A stretch of DNA of 64,000 bases from Mesostigma viride (taxonomy: Eukaryota > Streptophyta > Mesostigmatophyceae > Mesostigmatales > Mesostigmataceae). Each line of letters starts with the position of its first letter. The first letter of the stretch is position 1. Location of the stretch: the NCBI GenBank assembly GCA_009746045.1, contig RPFO01000819.1, positions 124,001 to 188,000 of the forward strand. The letters run 5' to 3'. The notes under the pieces were generated by a model. That model worked only from the letters and a program-made list of their open reading frames with translations, made no database searches and was not told the origin of the DNA. This document shows, piece by piece, positions 43,451 through 55,352 of the stretch. Position numbers and translations under genes: made by a program.

Positions 43451-45743
43451 CAAATACTATATGGTAGCTAGCTAACAAAGCGGGCCGGTCGAGAGGGCGT
43501 CACATGCTGACTTGAAAGTGGAACCGCTTGCATTTTACTCTCGTGGTCCCTGCAAGAAATAAAGCAAACCGACACAATATACGCAAGAGGAAAAGAAATC
43601 AGATCCTTGACATAGATGTAAGCGTTCTACAAGGATCTTGAGCTCAGCAAATGTGTATGGCAAATCATAATTCCATCAACATACAATTCTACACATCCAT
43701 GCATGCAAGAGGCCGGGGGAAAAAAAACAGGCCCTTGCAGATAAACATCTATACCTTCAAATGCCAAAATAATGACACCTATAATTCCCCCTAAAATGAA
43801 AGCAGTGCAAGAGACAAAAAAGACATCAGATCCTTGACATAGACATCACCATTCTACAAGGAAGAGCTCACCAGCACCTAACGGTCCATGCAGCAAATGT
43901 GTAGAACCCAACACTCACTCTTATGGCAAAGCAGCCCCATGTGGCAAGGCAGCACCATACACATGAATCACACCATGCGCCAGATGTCACACGAGCAAGG
44001 CACAACGTTGTCGTCGGATCAGAAAGCAACAAACGTGAAAACGCTAGCGGCCCAAATCTGAGATTCCGCGGAACACAGAAAATAAGAAAGCTCAGAAGCT
44101 ACCAGCAAGGGATCGAACATATGACCTTTGGCATGATTTCGCGGCTGTGTGAGTCTCCTGATCCGAAGGCATCTCACTTAATTAACGTTTCGAAACAGCC
44201 AAACTGCGGAAAATCTCTTACCGGAGAGAGTTGCCAATATCAAGGAGACAACCAGCGCAGGCCAGAAATCGGGAGAATCCGGACCATGGTAGCTCGAGCC
44301 TGCCGTTATCTTGTCCGCGTTTTCGAGTCGTGCAGGATTATGAATATGAATGGAGATGGAAATGTGTAGCCTTGTGCATTGAAATTACGGCTGGCTGACG
44401 TGAAGAGCGACTACATGACCTACACGGTGGGGCCGGAAACGGCTTGCTTGATTGTGTTTCATCGTGGGCAACGAGTCCAACAACTACTTTCTCTGGGCGG
44501 CAAACTGCGGCAAATTGAACGCAAACCTCATCATGAAATCTTGACCGTCGAAATCTAACAATCCGACGACTTATGCAGTATGCCGCGTAATTTTCTGTTG
44601 CGGGAGAGCCGTTGGGCCGGTTCCCGACGCGGGCGACCAGTGGTTTGCGTTAAGTTAACTTAGCTGAAGTTCCCCAAGCCGCATGATGGCTCTCATCGAC
44701 GGCCTCAGTCTATTGACGCGTCGGCCCGATTTTGGCGGCACCCAATTTGACCCCAACGGCACCTACCGACAAAGGGCATACGTACGTTTCACGCGCACCA
44801 CGACCTTCGAGCTCTGCTATGGCGGTGGTGCCGTGGGGCCCGCATCAGACTGCGGGCCCTTATCTGCTTTTGGCGGTGCTGCCGTTGGGCCCGCATCAGA
44901 ATTCAGGCCCTTTATGCATGCGGGCCATTAATGCATGTTACTTTTTTAGTCTTCTGCATACAAATATGAAGCAATGAGGTCGTGTCCTCTGGATTTTTGC
45001 ACTGCAAATGGCATTTGCACCGTGTGCAGTTCCTGGACGTTTGGAAACATGCATGATGGCATGTGGCTAATGTAATGACTGACTAGCTAGACCGTTTCAG
45101 TGGTTTTTCATTTGCGGGTATTTCCTCGTAAATGGTGGGAAAGCGATCGCAGCAATGGTTCTCACCACTAGACACTCCCGGCCAGTGAAGCTCGAAAAAC
45201 ACGCCCTGATCAAGCAAGCTGTTTCCGGCCCCACTGTATAGGTCATCTTACAGTCGCTCTTTGCGTAAGCCAGCCATAATTTCAATGAACAAGGCTACAC
45301 ATTTGCATACTCTTTGCTTGGTTATCGGTGTGCCTTTGTTTGGATGCAGGGGGGATCGCTGTGCTGACACAACGCGGCAAGGGATTTGCTGGTAGAAGAT
45401 GCCCTTCCCAAGGCTGATTACAGCGACCCTGCGAATGGCGACGAGGCCTACTGGTGAGCCTTGTTTTTTGCAAATGCTACTTACGCCGTCTGCTTTGGTT
45501 ATTTTAATTCAGTCCTATTGAAAGGCGCCTTGGGATTAGCCATGCAATCATGTTTTACTGTCACAAAGCCAGCCCTAGTAATTAATATCTAGTTTGTTTG
45601 GTTTTACCCATCCGGGTGCCATGATCTTGCCGCCAGTAAAAGCGTCCTGTGTTGTATCTGTTCTATTTTTTTTTAATAACCAATAATACTTGCAATAATA
45701 ATACTCTTTGCTGGGTTATCGGTGTGCGTTTGTTTGAATGCAG
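43451..45743. other. CACTA interior with rearranged fragments
   Basis: No intact ORF. Contains an inverted duplication (44362-44453 against 45209-45304, each holding TYTVGPETACLI in a frame) and a direct repeat (45307-45374 and 45701-45768) ending in a 3'-splice-like TGCAG followed by GATCGCTGTGCTGACACAACG. These look like scrambled pieces of introns and exons of the ancestral transposase gene. Confidence 0.55.
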
Positions 45744-46686
45744 GCGAGATCGCTGTGCTGACACAACGTTCAACGTGCTTGCATGGGCATCATTAAACCT
45801 GACGCCGCTTGTGCCGCAAGGCATTGTAGCGGCGTGTGGGGGCGTGAAGCGCTACGCGGATTCTTTCCACAAAGTCAGGATACACAGGTTCAACTACCGC
45901 ACGGAGGCTGCGGACCAATCCCAGGGAAAGCGGCACAAGAATGCGGGAGTTGCGGTGCATGGCCCGGGCGGTGTAGACTTTGGTTTCATTACACACATTC
46001 TGAAGGCCAGGTTAGAGTACCCACGAGGGGGCTGGGAATGGCAGCTGTTGTTGAAGGTGGAGCTTTTTGATCGCCTTCATGTCGCTCACCTGCCCCACGA
46101 GAGGTTGGTGGTCATCAGCAGCGCACAGGCCCCCAGGTCGTCGTGCCTTGTGTTGCCAGGTGCAGTGAGCTCAGTTGGGTATGTCGTCGATGAATGCTAT
46201 GCTCCCGAAATGGTGGTAATCCCTGCCAAACTGCCATGGAGCATGGCACATCAGGCGCAATCTGCCCTCAGTAACCATGTGTATCACAGCGTGGCAGCAG
46301 ATTTCCCCACCATGCCGCAGTTTGAAGTGATTGAGGAGGGTGAGCCGATGCCACCGCCACCGCCTAGTGGCAAGAAGAAAGGCAAGAAGAAGGGGTCCAA
46401 GAAGAAGAAGGTGGCAGCGGCAGACGTAGGTGATGGCGACGTGGTGCGCCGCGCTGGCAAGGCACCTGCTCGAGGGCGCAGCCGCAAGCGTGGTGCTCCC
46501 ACAGATGCTGGACCTAGCCAGCCCACCGTTGTAATTGAGGAGGTCCCTATGGCAAAGAGGGCCAGTGGAAGGCAGCGTAAAGCTGTGAACTATTGCGACA
46601 CTAGTGGGGATGACACTATGTCATCAGAAGATGATGTTGATGCAAGCAACCCCTCGGACAGCAGTTCTGAAGAAGATGACTATTGA
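45744..46686 (+). CDS. CACTA-encoded protein, C-terminal exon
   Basis: The open frame of about 314 codons from a probable 3' splice site (TTTGTTTGAATGCAG at 45729-45743) to TGA at 46684. An N-terminal region (SLNLTPLVPQGIVAACGGVKRY, then KNAGVAVHGPGG) leads to a beta-rich stretch (FGFITHILKARLEY, LLLKVELFDRLHV, SVGYVVDECYAPEM). This faintly recalls the domain at the C-terminus of plant CACTA transposases (DUF4216 type). A Pro run, a Lys-rich nuclear-localisation-like block (GKKKGKKKGSKKKK) and an acidic Ser/Asp tail follow. The first part of the gene is missing or scrambled. Assignment to transposase is tentative. Confidence 0.55.
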
Positions 46687-46859
46687 TTTAATTTGGGCAT
46701 GACAGCATTGTTTATGGAATGATGTGCTGTTTTATATTGTATGACAACCCTATATTAATTGCACCTTTGTGCACCCTATAATGCATATCAAAGTGGTGTT
46801 GAGTTTTTTTTCACGTTAAGGACTTAATGAAATAAAGCTCATGATTTTTCTCGTGTTAC

Positions 46860-47195
46860 ACTCTTGGTGAGAAATTTCTCACCACGTTGACTTGTGATTT
46901 TTCTCGTGTTAGTGATTTTTCTCGTGTTGGTGAGAAACTTCTCAATTTTCTCAATTTTCTCAAATTTTCTCACTTTTTCTCACCCATTCTCACCTTTTTT
47001 CTCACTTTAGGGTTTTTTCTCACCCCAATCTCACCAAAACCCCCTTTTTCTCACCAAAATCTCACCCTGGTGAGATTTTTTGCCTAGCGTTTGCGGAAAA
47101 AAATTGAGATTTTTCTCAATTTTCTCAAAAAATTCTCACAAAAGGTGAGAAAATTGAGGGTTTTGAGAAAATTCTCAGAATCTGAGTTCCTAGTG
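46860..47195. repeat. CACTA right end: subterminal repeats and TIR
   Basis: TTTCTCACC and TTCTCACTTT repeats, complementary to those at the left end, lead to GAGTTCCTAGTG at 47184-47195. Confidence 0.85.
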
Positions 47196-49042
47196 TTGTT
47201 GTTGTTGTTGCTGTTGCTGTTGTTGTTGTTGTTGCTGGAGCTGCCCCCCTTGGAGGAAGACTGCCCCTTACCCTTGCCCTTGCCCCAGCCCCTGCCCTTG
47301 CCCTTGCCCTTGCCCTTGCCCCTGCCCTTGCCCTTTCCCTTAAACATTTGTCCCAGCAGGGACTTCACTTCTGCCATGGTGACAGGCCTCTTGCTCCTGT
47401 CTTCCCTCTCCCTATCCTCCTCCTCCCTCTCTTCCCCCCTGACCCTCTTTACAGAGGTTCCCATGGCCCCCTGGCTAAGGGGAGCCAAGGCCAGCTTGAT
47501 ATAATCCAATGCCTCCTTCATGTCCTCCCAGTACTTTGCCATTCCTGTTGCAAGCATAGCGTAGGTGTTTTTGTCAAGTTTGAGTTTCTCAAGGAAGGAA
47601 CGCAGCAAGAACTTGTGATCTAGCTGCTGGACATCAGGACGTGCTTTGATGGCTAGCTCATATTTCTTTGTCTCAGCCACATAGTCCACTGATGTGACCC
47701 TGTATTCCTCTACCCACCTGAATGCCCCATAGATGTCCACAGATGAGGGGGTGGAGAGGAGGTCAGTTAGCTCCTTCATGAAAGCCTCCCAAACTGCCCT
47801 AGCCTGCGTGTCCTGCCACTTGGGATACCTACGCTGGAAGACAAGGATGAGATTCTGAATCTGAGAGGAGGACTGATGGTAAAAATCCCCCTGCATGAGA
47901 GATCCAAACCAATTCTTGACATTCAGTTCCTCCCTAGCCAGCTGAAGAGAGAGAAGTGCATGATTCCCCTGCTCCCTAGTATACCCCTCAGGCAGCCCCC
48001 TGACATTAATCCTATCCACAGGACGGTTTTCATTGTAAGTGGGCAACCTAGAGGGGGATGCAGGGGGAGAGGGAGAAGATGGTGTTGCTGCTGCAGCATT
48101 CACAGGAGAGACATGCTGAGAGGGAAGTGCTACTTGAGTGAGCTGAGCAGGAGGGGCAAGCATGGGCTGTGTAGGAGGGTTAGGCAACCTAGGGGTGGGC
48201 TGGGTGGGGGTGTGAGTGTGTGTCACTTCCCGCCTCCTGCTGCGGGCCTCCTCCCAATCATGGAAGGTGGGAGAGAGGGACACTTCATCGTCAGTAGGGT
48301 TAGTAAAATCATAATGCAGCCAGGTAGGCAACCACCTACCCGCCCCTGACAGGATGGCATTGTGCAGGAGCTCCAGGAGTCGCACCAGGCGAACCCTGTT
48401 GCCCTGCACCCTCCTCCCTGAGAGGAGAGCCTGCAGGGCAGGCAGCAGGTCGTCGCACACCCTGCGTGTGCCCTCTTGGAGGTTGGGCAGACCCAGGATG
48501 TGCGTGATAATCGCACACACCAGGCTGCCCGCCTCCGCGACGTGCATCTGCTGGCTCCGGTCGGCCAGCCCACGGAAGGAGGCTGTGGCTGTCTGTATGG
48601 CACGCCACACGGCCTCATCACTCAGGGTGATGAAGTCCCGACCTTCCAGATCGCCTTCCAGCTGTGCTGGCTGCTGCCCAGCCCTGGTGGGACCCTGAGG
48701 TCCCTCCGGCCCTGCCAGGGCCTTGTCCTTGTTGCGGCTAGAGGGGGCCTGCCCCCCAGAGCTGCTGGAGGTGCCCGTGACACCCTCCATGGGGGCTGCA
48801 TCCCCCGCCAGCGCCGGAGGCGCCGGCGTCGCTGCCGGGGTCCCTGCGACCCCGGGCGCTTGTGTCGCCGCCGGGGTCCCTGCGACCCCGGTGGCCTCCT
48901 CAGCCACCTGGCCCCCCACGCTGGGCGGGGGAGCCCGCGGCTGAGGTTGGACCCTCTGACCTGCCAGAGGGTCCTGGGTGGCTTCACCACCCATGGGCGT
49001 GTTGGGGGCGTCTGCCGCCCCGCGCTCCGTCGCAGGCGGCAT
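47196..49042 (-). CDS. gag: Copia-2a gag, N-terminal and capsid part
   Basis: ATG at 49042 (MPPATERGAADAP) is the first Met after the Pro/Ala-rich frame opens. A long Pro/Thr-rich region precedes the capsid-like domain near 48000-47500 (GYTREQGNHALLSL, WVEEYRVTSVDYVAETKKY, HKFLLRSFLEKLKLDKNTY). It ends in an RNA-binding Gly/Lys repeat (GKGKGRGKGKGKG) and an Asn run. CACTA interrupts the Asn run at 47195; beyond it the frame should continue into the Cys/His clusters at 42797. Until then the reading frame is intact. Confidence 0.8.
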
Positions 49043-49079
49043 CGCAGCCGCCTCACGCCTCTCCGGGCCGGCCAGCCAA

Positions 49080-49900
49080 CTGGCGTGACTTGGGGCCACG
49101 GCCCCAACGGAGTCAGCGTGATCTCCTGTCTGGCGACCACGCGCAGCGCCTCTCTCTGACGCTGCCTGGACGCCCACTGATCAACAGTGCCGGGATTGCG
49201 CCTCGGCCGATTGGCGAAACACCACAGCCAAACTGCCACCTGAACCAGGGGGAACTGCATCCTCAAACGCCCCTCGATCTGCGTTTGCACCCGATGAACC
49301 TCTATCGCATGGATCGGCTCATCTGCATTGAAGCAGCTGAAAACGTTGATGTATGATCCAGCCGTTCACCGAAATGAACGCTGGGATGTCGTCCTCCCCA
49401 ATGGGGAGAAAATGGGGTACGCGCCCGAACGCGACCGGGGGCGGAACATGTTCCCCATACCGGTCAATGTCCATGATGGCCATCTGTCGGCCCACGGAAA
49501 GATTACCAGACGTCGCAGGCGTCTGTGTCGAAATCTCGAGCGAAGGCCGTGACCTCGCAGGCTGCACCTCGCCATCCTCCTCCGAGGAATCACTCCGCTC
49601 ACGACCCCCGTCACCTGCGACGGGGGAATTACGTGTCCGGGGGACCTGCCCCCCAGGTGCCATGGCGGACGAACCGCCAGTGGCAAACGGCCGACCGCTC
49701 GCCATCCCCCGGGCGCCGGGCCCCACCTGCGGGGTCCGACGCCTGGGGTGGTCGGCGACCACCGTGCGGAAGGTGACGTTGGGCGTCACCCTCGCATCGT
49801 TGGTGGAGGGCGTGCCCTCCGGCGAAAGTCGGGGTGAGGTGCGCCTGGCAGGCGCCTTCCCCTTGTTGTTGTTGCCGTTGTTGCCGTTGTTGGAAGCCAT
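49080..49900 (-). pseudogene. Copia-2a ORF1, unknown protein upstream of gag
   Basis: ATG at 49900 (MASNNGNNGNNNKGKAP) starts 40 bases after the LTR. The N-terminal half is basic, Ser/Pro/Gly-rich (RTSPRLSPEGTPS) and then more ordered (GRQMAIMDIDRYGEHVP, PIGEDDIPAFISVNGW). The frame stops at 49319 but an adjacent frame continues (IEGRLRMQFPLVQVAVWLW, RRNPGTVDQWASRQRQREAL) to about 49080. No family recognised. The position parallels ORF1 of Copia-1. Confidence 0.5.
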
Positions 49901-49929
49901 ATTTTTTTTGGTCGAAAAAAAATAACGAA

Positions 49930-49941
49930 CTTTTCAGTCCA
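49930..49941 (-). other. Copia-2a primer-binding site
   Basis: On the minus strand TGGACTGAAAAG follows the 5' LTR with no gap; TGG pairs with the CCA end of a tRNA. The tRNA was not identified. Confidence 0.6.
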
Positions 49942-50399
49942 AGTTGGATGGAGACTAGGGACGACGAACAACTGCTGAAGCTGAGAGCGAATGATGATTG
50001 TATTAGTAATAATACAATGAGAGAGCAATGGAAGCTGAGGGCTCAGAATGGAACGTCTGGGCAAACTCGGGTGCTGCGGCACTCCCCAGTGCTAAGCCTA
50101 TATGCCTATGGCGGTGCTACCTGCAGCACCTCACCAGTGGACAACTGTACACTGCAATGCCATGCGACCACGTCACTAGCATCAACTACACTCGGCCCGT
50201 CCAGAACCGGATAACCCGGGTCTGGCGGGTCGAGCTAGAGTCTAGGCACAGTCTGGCACTAACCGCACATCGGTCCACATGACACCTCAGTACCGTACAC
50301 CCTGCCGTACTGTACTGAGGTGTCCCGCTCAGCCGCGGTAGGCAATACGCGGCGCGCAGGCCGGAAATCCGTGTGTCAGCCTAAGCATCTCATCTAACT
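49942..50399 (-). repeat. Copia-2a 5' LTR
   Basis: 458 bp; differs from 37370-37827 at about four positions (for example TTAGTAATAA versus TTATCAATAA). Confidence 0.94.
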
Positions 50400-50404
50400 C
50401 GCCC
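50400..50404. repeat. Target-site duplication of Copia-2a, right (CGCCC)
   Basis: Direct copy of 37365-37369, within the Gypsy-3 gag tail. Confidence 0.92.
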
Positions 50405-51241
50405 GACCGCCCGCCCTCTTCCCCCCCCTCCTCCTCTTCGTCAGCCCCCTCCTCGTCGTCGTACTCGTAGCCTGCCACTGCATGCGTATGGCCGAAAGAG
50501 GAGGACTGTCGCCGCGCTTCAATCTCGTTGACCGCGCGCAACACGCCCTTGGTAGAGCTGGTCGCGGGTGGTCGCGGCTGCTGGTACTGCGTCGGGACCT
50601 GTCTGGCGTGCTGCAGGCGAGCCGCACGCTCACCCGCGTTGCGGGGTCGGTCCCGAGGACCGGAGGAGTCGGGGCGGCTGCCGAAGGCCGGGCCAGAGAA
50701 ACGAACACTGGGTTCCCCTTCTCCTGCCCCACGACTGGCCAGCGTGCTTGCCCAGTTGCCCCGGAGCTTGGGGCAGTCGCGCTTGAGGTGCCCCACCTCG
50801 CTGCACATGAAGCAGCGCGCCTTGCTAGCGTCGATCGCGTTGACGCCATGGTCGGTGTAGCCCTCGTCAGGGTCGTCGAGGTACTCGTCCTCCTCCTCGC
50901 CGGCGAACTCAGTGGAGTACATCTGATTCACCCGTCGCGGGGGAGCTGGTCTGAAGAAACGGCGCACTGAGGGTGCACGCCCGCGAGCCACTACGTCGGC
51001 CACCTGTAGGAGGTACCTCTGGATATTCAAGATGTCCCACTCCTCCCAAGGGACCTCAGCGTAGTGCTTGAATACCTCGTCCTGCAGCTCAGGACAGAGT
51101 GCCTCGATGAACCTGATCTTGTACTCATACCAGGTCATGTCAGCCAGATAGGCGGCGCTGGACTCGAATTTAGACAGAAACTCGCGATATGGGGTGGTCC
51201 CCTGGCGCAGCTTGCCGAAGGCGATCCGCTCGTGGAGTGTA
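50400..51241 (-). pseudogene. gag: Gypsy-3 gag, capsid C-terminal part and zinc knuckle
   Basis: Minus-strand frame with TLHERIAFGKLRQGTTPY, then RFIEALCPELQDEVF and EVPWEEWDILNIQRYLLQVAD of the capsid. A CCHC knuckle, CFMCSEVGHLKRDC, lies near 50820-50780, followed by an Arg/Pro-rich tail and an acidic run (DDEEGADEEEEGGEEGG). It is cut at 51241 by the Copia-2b LTR within the LHER capsid motif and at 50404 by Copia-2a. It is closely related to the relic at 600-2709. Confidence 0.88.
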
Positions 51242-51699
51242 AGTTGGATGGAGACTAGGGACGACGAACAACTGCTGAAGCTGAGAGCGAATGATGATTG
51301 TATTATCAATAATACAATGAGAGAGCAATGGAAGCTGAGGGCTCAGAATGGAACGTCTGGGCAAACTCGGGTGCTGCGGCACTCCCCAGTGCTACGCCTA
51401 TATGCCTATGGCGGTGCTACCTGCAGCACCTCACCAGTGGACAACTGTACACTGCAATGTCGTGCGACCACGTCACTAGCATCAACTACACTCGGCCCGT
51501 CCAGAACCGGATAACCCGGGTCTGGCGGGTCGAGCTAGAGTCTAGGCACAGTCTGGCACTAACCGCACATCGGTCCACATGACACCTCAGTACCGTACAC
51601 CCTGCCGTACTGTACTGAGGTGTCCCGCTCAGCCGCGGTAGGCAATACGCGGCGCGCAGGCCGGAAATCCGTGTGTCAGCCTAAGCATCTCATCTAACT
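51242..51699 (-). repeat. Copia-2b 3' LTR
   Basis: 458 bp, ends AGTTGGATG and CATCTAACT as in Copia-2a. Confidence 0.93.
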
Positions 51700-52771
51700 C
51701 CCATTATGTTTTCCTTTCAGGTTGAAGGCTAGCGACTTCAAGCCTGATCCTGCCCAGCTAGGAGACTGACTCCAAGCTGACTGAGGTGCTGAGCAACTGA
51801 CACCCATACTGCAACATCTGGACTGAAAAAGATGGGCCCCAGAACTCGTGCAATACTTGTGATGGCATCACGTTTAGCTCAACATGCCCGGGGAGTTCCT
51901 CCTCCTCGCGAGCTCACAAGGGAGATAGCTATGCCTGTCTGCCTATCCAGGGAGTGCAGCACCAGCCAAGAGAGCCATTGTAAAAAAAATGCCAAGGTAA
52001 CCGTTTAAGAGGTTCCATGTTGTTCCATCATCATCGCCCACTCAGAGAAAAAAATACCCAGCCAGTCTGGGTCAACTGAGCTCAGGTTACCTGCAACCTG
52101 AGTAATGACAGTAGACAGGTTTATTGCACCCTGCACTGTCCATGTTGTACCTGCACAACATGTGAGGACCAGCCACCCCTGCCCTGCACAGAGGGGGCTG
52201 AAGTCCTAGTGACAGGTGACAGGACTATGACATCCTGGACCTGGCCACGTTGCACCTGCACAACGTGTGGGGACCAGCCACCCCTGCCCTGCACAGTGGT
52301 GGCTGAAGTCCTGGTGACAGGTGACAGGAGTATTGCATCCTGCACCTGGGCTGAGCACGTTGTACTAGACAACATGACAGCACCCATGCCTTTACTGCCA
52401 CTGAACAGTGAGGCCAGGTGGCCCAGGAGAGCCACAGTGAACTGTGGTCCTGGGTAACCACCTGTCAAGGGAGCTTTGACCCTCCACTTGAATGGGAGGC
52501 ACCTGAGCCACTGAGCTCAAGGCCAATCCACCAAGGCATACAACCCTAGTGGAACAGAAAAGTGTGTGATACATCCCATGCCCACCTATGAAGGTGTGCA
52601 TAACGAAATTCCATGGTGTTGAAAAAATCGAAACAGATTTTATTGGCATAGGGCACGCAGATGCATGAAAACAGACTCCAACCAACCCCCTTGCTGGAAG
52701 CCACAACCTACCCCTTGGACCTGCCCAAGGGGTACTGGGTTACCTAGGCGGCCCTGGTGACCAGGACCCTG
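51700..52771 (-). other. Copia-2b 3' noncoding region
   Basis: Matches 37828-38891 with small indels, including the 105-bp tandem array at about 52140-52375. No gene. Confidence 0.8.
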
Positions 52772-53977
52772 CTAGGCGTCCCCCCTATGGGGCAGGGTTG
52801 CCTGCTTGCCATAGGGGTTCATCAAGTGGTACAACAGCTGGTATTGGTCAGCTGCCTGCTGAGGCACTTTAGTGAGTGCATCAGCAGCGTTGTGTTTGTC
52901 CTCCACGTGACGGGTGGACTCCCAGTAGGTGGACTCCTGTTTAAGGACCACCCTGGCAGTCAAGATCAGTGTGCACAGCATAGGGGTTAGCAAGGAAACT
53001 GAGGACTGACTGACTGTCAGTGAGCAAGTGTGCCACCACCCCAGCAGTGCTGCCTGCTTGCATCTGCAACCAAACCAGCACATGATTCAAGTACCTGGCA
53101 TGAAGCACTGCTGATACCACTGCCCTGCACTCAGCAGCATTGCTGCTGACAGCCTTGCGTCTATGCAACCGGCTGTACCATGAAATGAGCGACAAGGGTG
53201 CATCATCATTCTGCACAAAATACAAGCCTGACTCCCTTGCCTGCAACTTGGTAATCTGCCTGGACTCCATGGAACTATCCATCATAGCTTGGATGTGAAT
53301 GGTTTTGTGGAGATCCAAGGAGTGCAAGATAAGGGGAGGGCCTTCCTGGAGAGTTTTGGTGATGGCTTTGTGACCTACTTGCATCAAGACATCATCATCA
53401 ACTCTGCTAACCACAGCCAGGTGAGGTGCACACGTTGAGCACAACCACCCCAGCTTGCCTCTAATGGTAGGACAGGCTCCAGGTTTGATTTTTGTTTGCA
53501 AAACCTCCAAGCAGCTGTGCATGTAATCATTGGGAGAATAAAGTGCACACACCCACGGGTTTTGATGCTGCTGGAGTTGTAACATTGTGCCACAAAATGT
53601 TATGGCAGTGGTGCCCAGCTCTACTTGCTTGCCAATCTCAAAATGCTGTGACACTTGTTGAATGAAATCATCTACAGCACGCCTTGGCCCAGCAATCAGC
53701 TGATCATCCCCATGCCACACAAAGGTGAGTATGCCATGAGGGTGTGGGACCACAAAGAAGCAAGGGTCTATGTCATCATATCTAGCCCCTAGCTTTTCAA
53801 ACACAGCCTGAGCTGACATCCTGAAAATTCGAGGAGCTGATTGCAGCCCTTCAACACCTATGTTAGCTTTCAGGTACTGCTGAGGGATGTGTTTTGCCCA
53901 AACTCTGGGAGTGGAGACTACATACACCTGACCATGCCACACTTGTTGTGCTATCTCAGGTGAGCCTTTCAAGAAGG
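52772..53977 (-). pseudogene. pol: Copia-2b RT and RNase H, 5'-truncated
   Basis: Same sequence as the Copia-2a RT/RNase H: FLKGSPEIAQQVWHG, the VWHGDDQLIAG box, TTAITFCGTM, SSNAAECRAVV, HLLTDSQSVL. A small insertion near 52955 shifts the frame before the RNase H end (QESTYWEST, NAADALTK). The frame is cut at 53977 in the RT fingers by Gypsy-4. Confidence 0.88.
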
Positions 53978-54613
53978 TGTCACGGACGCGAGCTATGTCA
54001 TCTGGGCGGCGCCCACTATGCACAAGAGCGGTGACGTGCGCAAGGAATTTGTTTTCTACGCATTTTCGACAAAGGCTAGTGACCGGGGGGGGACACTAGC
54101 ACTTGCAGCATAAGAGCGGACGAAAGTGTACGTGCACGCGCGCCGGGCCAGGCACAGCTGGGCGCGCAGCACTGACTTGAGCGGACGGCAGCACAAGTGC
54201 GCAGCGTCGAGAGGATCATACGCGTGTTAGTGGACAGCTGGAGCTGAAGCTGGACTGCTGGACTTCAACAGCGCCGAGGCTATTGACAGGCCAGGTGTCT
54301 TTGTGGTGTAGAATAGCGGGTCAACGTTATGAGGACTGGACAGAAAATGGAAAAGGACAATTTGCGGTGCGGAGCCAGATCGCTGGAATGAATGCGAAAT
54401 CGCTGGCAGCCCTACAAAGGGATTTCTTCTAGAAAGGAACGATTAGACGCAATGTTTGCTGGGCCACTCACACGCAAGGTGTGAGCGTGCAGATTGTCTG
54501 AAGGATATTATGCTTCGACCTTGCTGGACGTGACTCAATGTCGGACATTCCCAGGGACAGAAATGCCGGAGCCTCTAGGAGATGAGATCGGCAACAGGGT
54601 AGCAATTTAGATT
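53978..54613 (+). repeat. Gypsy-4 5' LTR (part provable by match to the 3' LTR)
   Basis: 636 bp match 63370-64000. The LTR probably extends further right, since the 3' copy is cut by the window edge. Confidence 0.9.
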
Positions 54614-55352
54614 TGTCGGGATGCCTTCCTGCTTTTGTTGGCATGTGTGGTAGAAAGCCAGGACGGCAACTGGAATGCGGTTTCTATTTGCATGGTTCAG
54701 GCAGCAAGATAGTTTTGGCATTCCTGGCTGGACTGACAAGTGTGGCGTGTGTCATGCGTGTGGCATGACGAATGGTTTGGTTCATAGTCGAAGAGGACTC
54801 TCACGCAGCGTGTAGTCTCTTCGAGTCTCTCGTTAGTGGCCTTCGTGTTTCTCCCTTTCCTTGGGAGCAAGGCCGGTAGCATGTCATGGAGCGCTGCCTA
54901 ACTGCGGGCTCGTGAGCATGGAGTGCATCGATATTGAGACTATCAACGTGTTGTAATTGTATTAACTTTCTCAATAAATTCCGCATGTGCGGCTTCATCA
55001 TCAGACTGTGCAAAGTGTGTGTTTTGAAAGCATTATTCTATAGCAGGGGAGGCAATAAGGTGGTTATCAGGCACGAGGGACAGTTCCTTGTCCTCGGCTG
55101 AGAGCCCTCCTTTCTTTACTCGAAGAGACTACCCGGTAGTCTGCTTCCTTCTGTTCGAAGCCAAGACGTTGGCTTTAGTGTTTATCAACCATCAGCAGTA
55201 CAGGGAACGGCCTGGCTGACAGTTTGTAAAGGAAGTGTCTTGAGACAGATTTTAAGAAAATAGAACTAGCCAGAATTTGCTGGCTCTTGTCTTTTTCTGG
55301 CAGGCTAACCTAGGCTTGTTGGTTCTTGTTTTGCCCATCGGTCAGCTGGTGC
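54614..55352 (+). other. Rest of Gypsy-4 5' LTR and/or leader
   Basis: Noncoding. An AATAAA signal is at 54973-54978, consistent with the R region. The LTR/leader boundary and primer-binding site could not be fixed. Confidence 0.55.

Larger units (their letters stand above)
42798..47195 (+). mobile_element. CACTA (EnSpm) DNA transposon
   Basis: A 4398-bp element with terminal inverted repeats starting CACTAGGAACTC (12 perfect bases, then TTGAGAAT-like similarity). Both ends carry dense subterminal copies of GGTGAGAAA or its complement, a hallmark of CACTA elements. It interrupts the Copia-2a gag. Flanks share TT (42796-42797, 47196-47197); counting this as a 2-bp duplication restores the gag-pol frame exactly (AAC AGA AAC). 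The interior keeps a 3' transposon gene but no recognisable DDE transposase core, so it is a non-autonomous deletion derivative. Confidence 0.88.
51242..53977 (-). mobile_element. Copia-2b, 3' part, truncated by Gypsy-4
   Basis: A second copy of the Copia-2 family in the same orientation: 3' LTR, 3' noncoding region with the tandem array, and RNase H/RT up to the ATDIKRAFLKG region. Similarity to 37370-40090 is very high, ending at TTTCAAGAAGG where Gypsy-4 starts. GTGTA at 51237-51241 is the probable target duplication; its partner, the rest of pol, gag and the 5' LTR are beyond Gypsy-4, off the window. Confidence 0.9.

Noticed and set aside
44095-44200. tRNA/SINE-like B box (GTTCGATCCC on the minus strand)
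   Set aside because: The T stem does not pair and no cloverleaf can be drawn.
48476-49356. Plus-strand Arg/Pro/Gly-rich ORFs
   Set aside because: Antisense shadows of the Copia-2a gag and ORF1.
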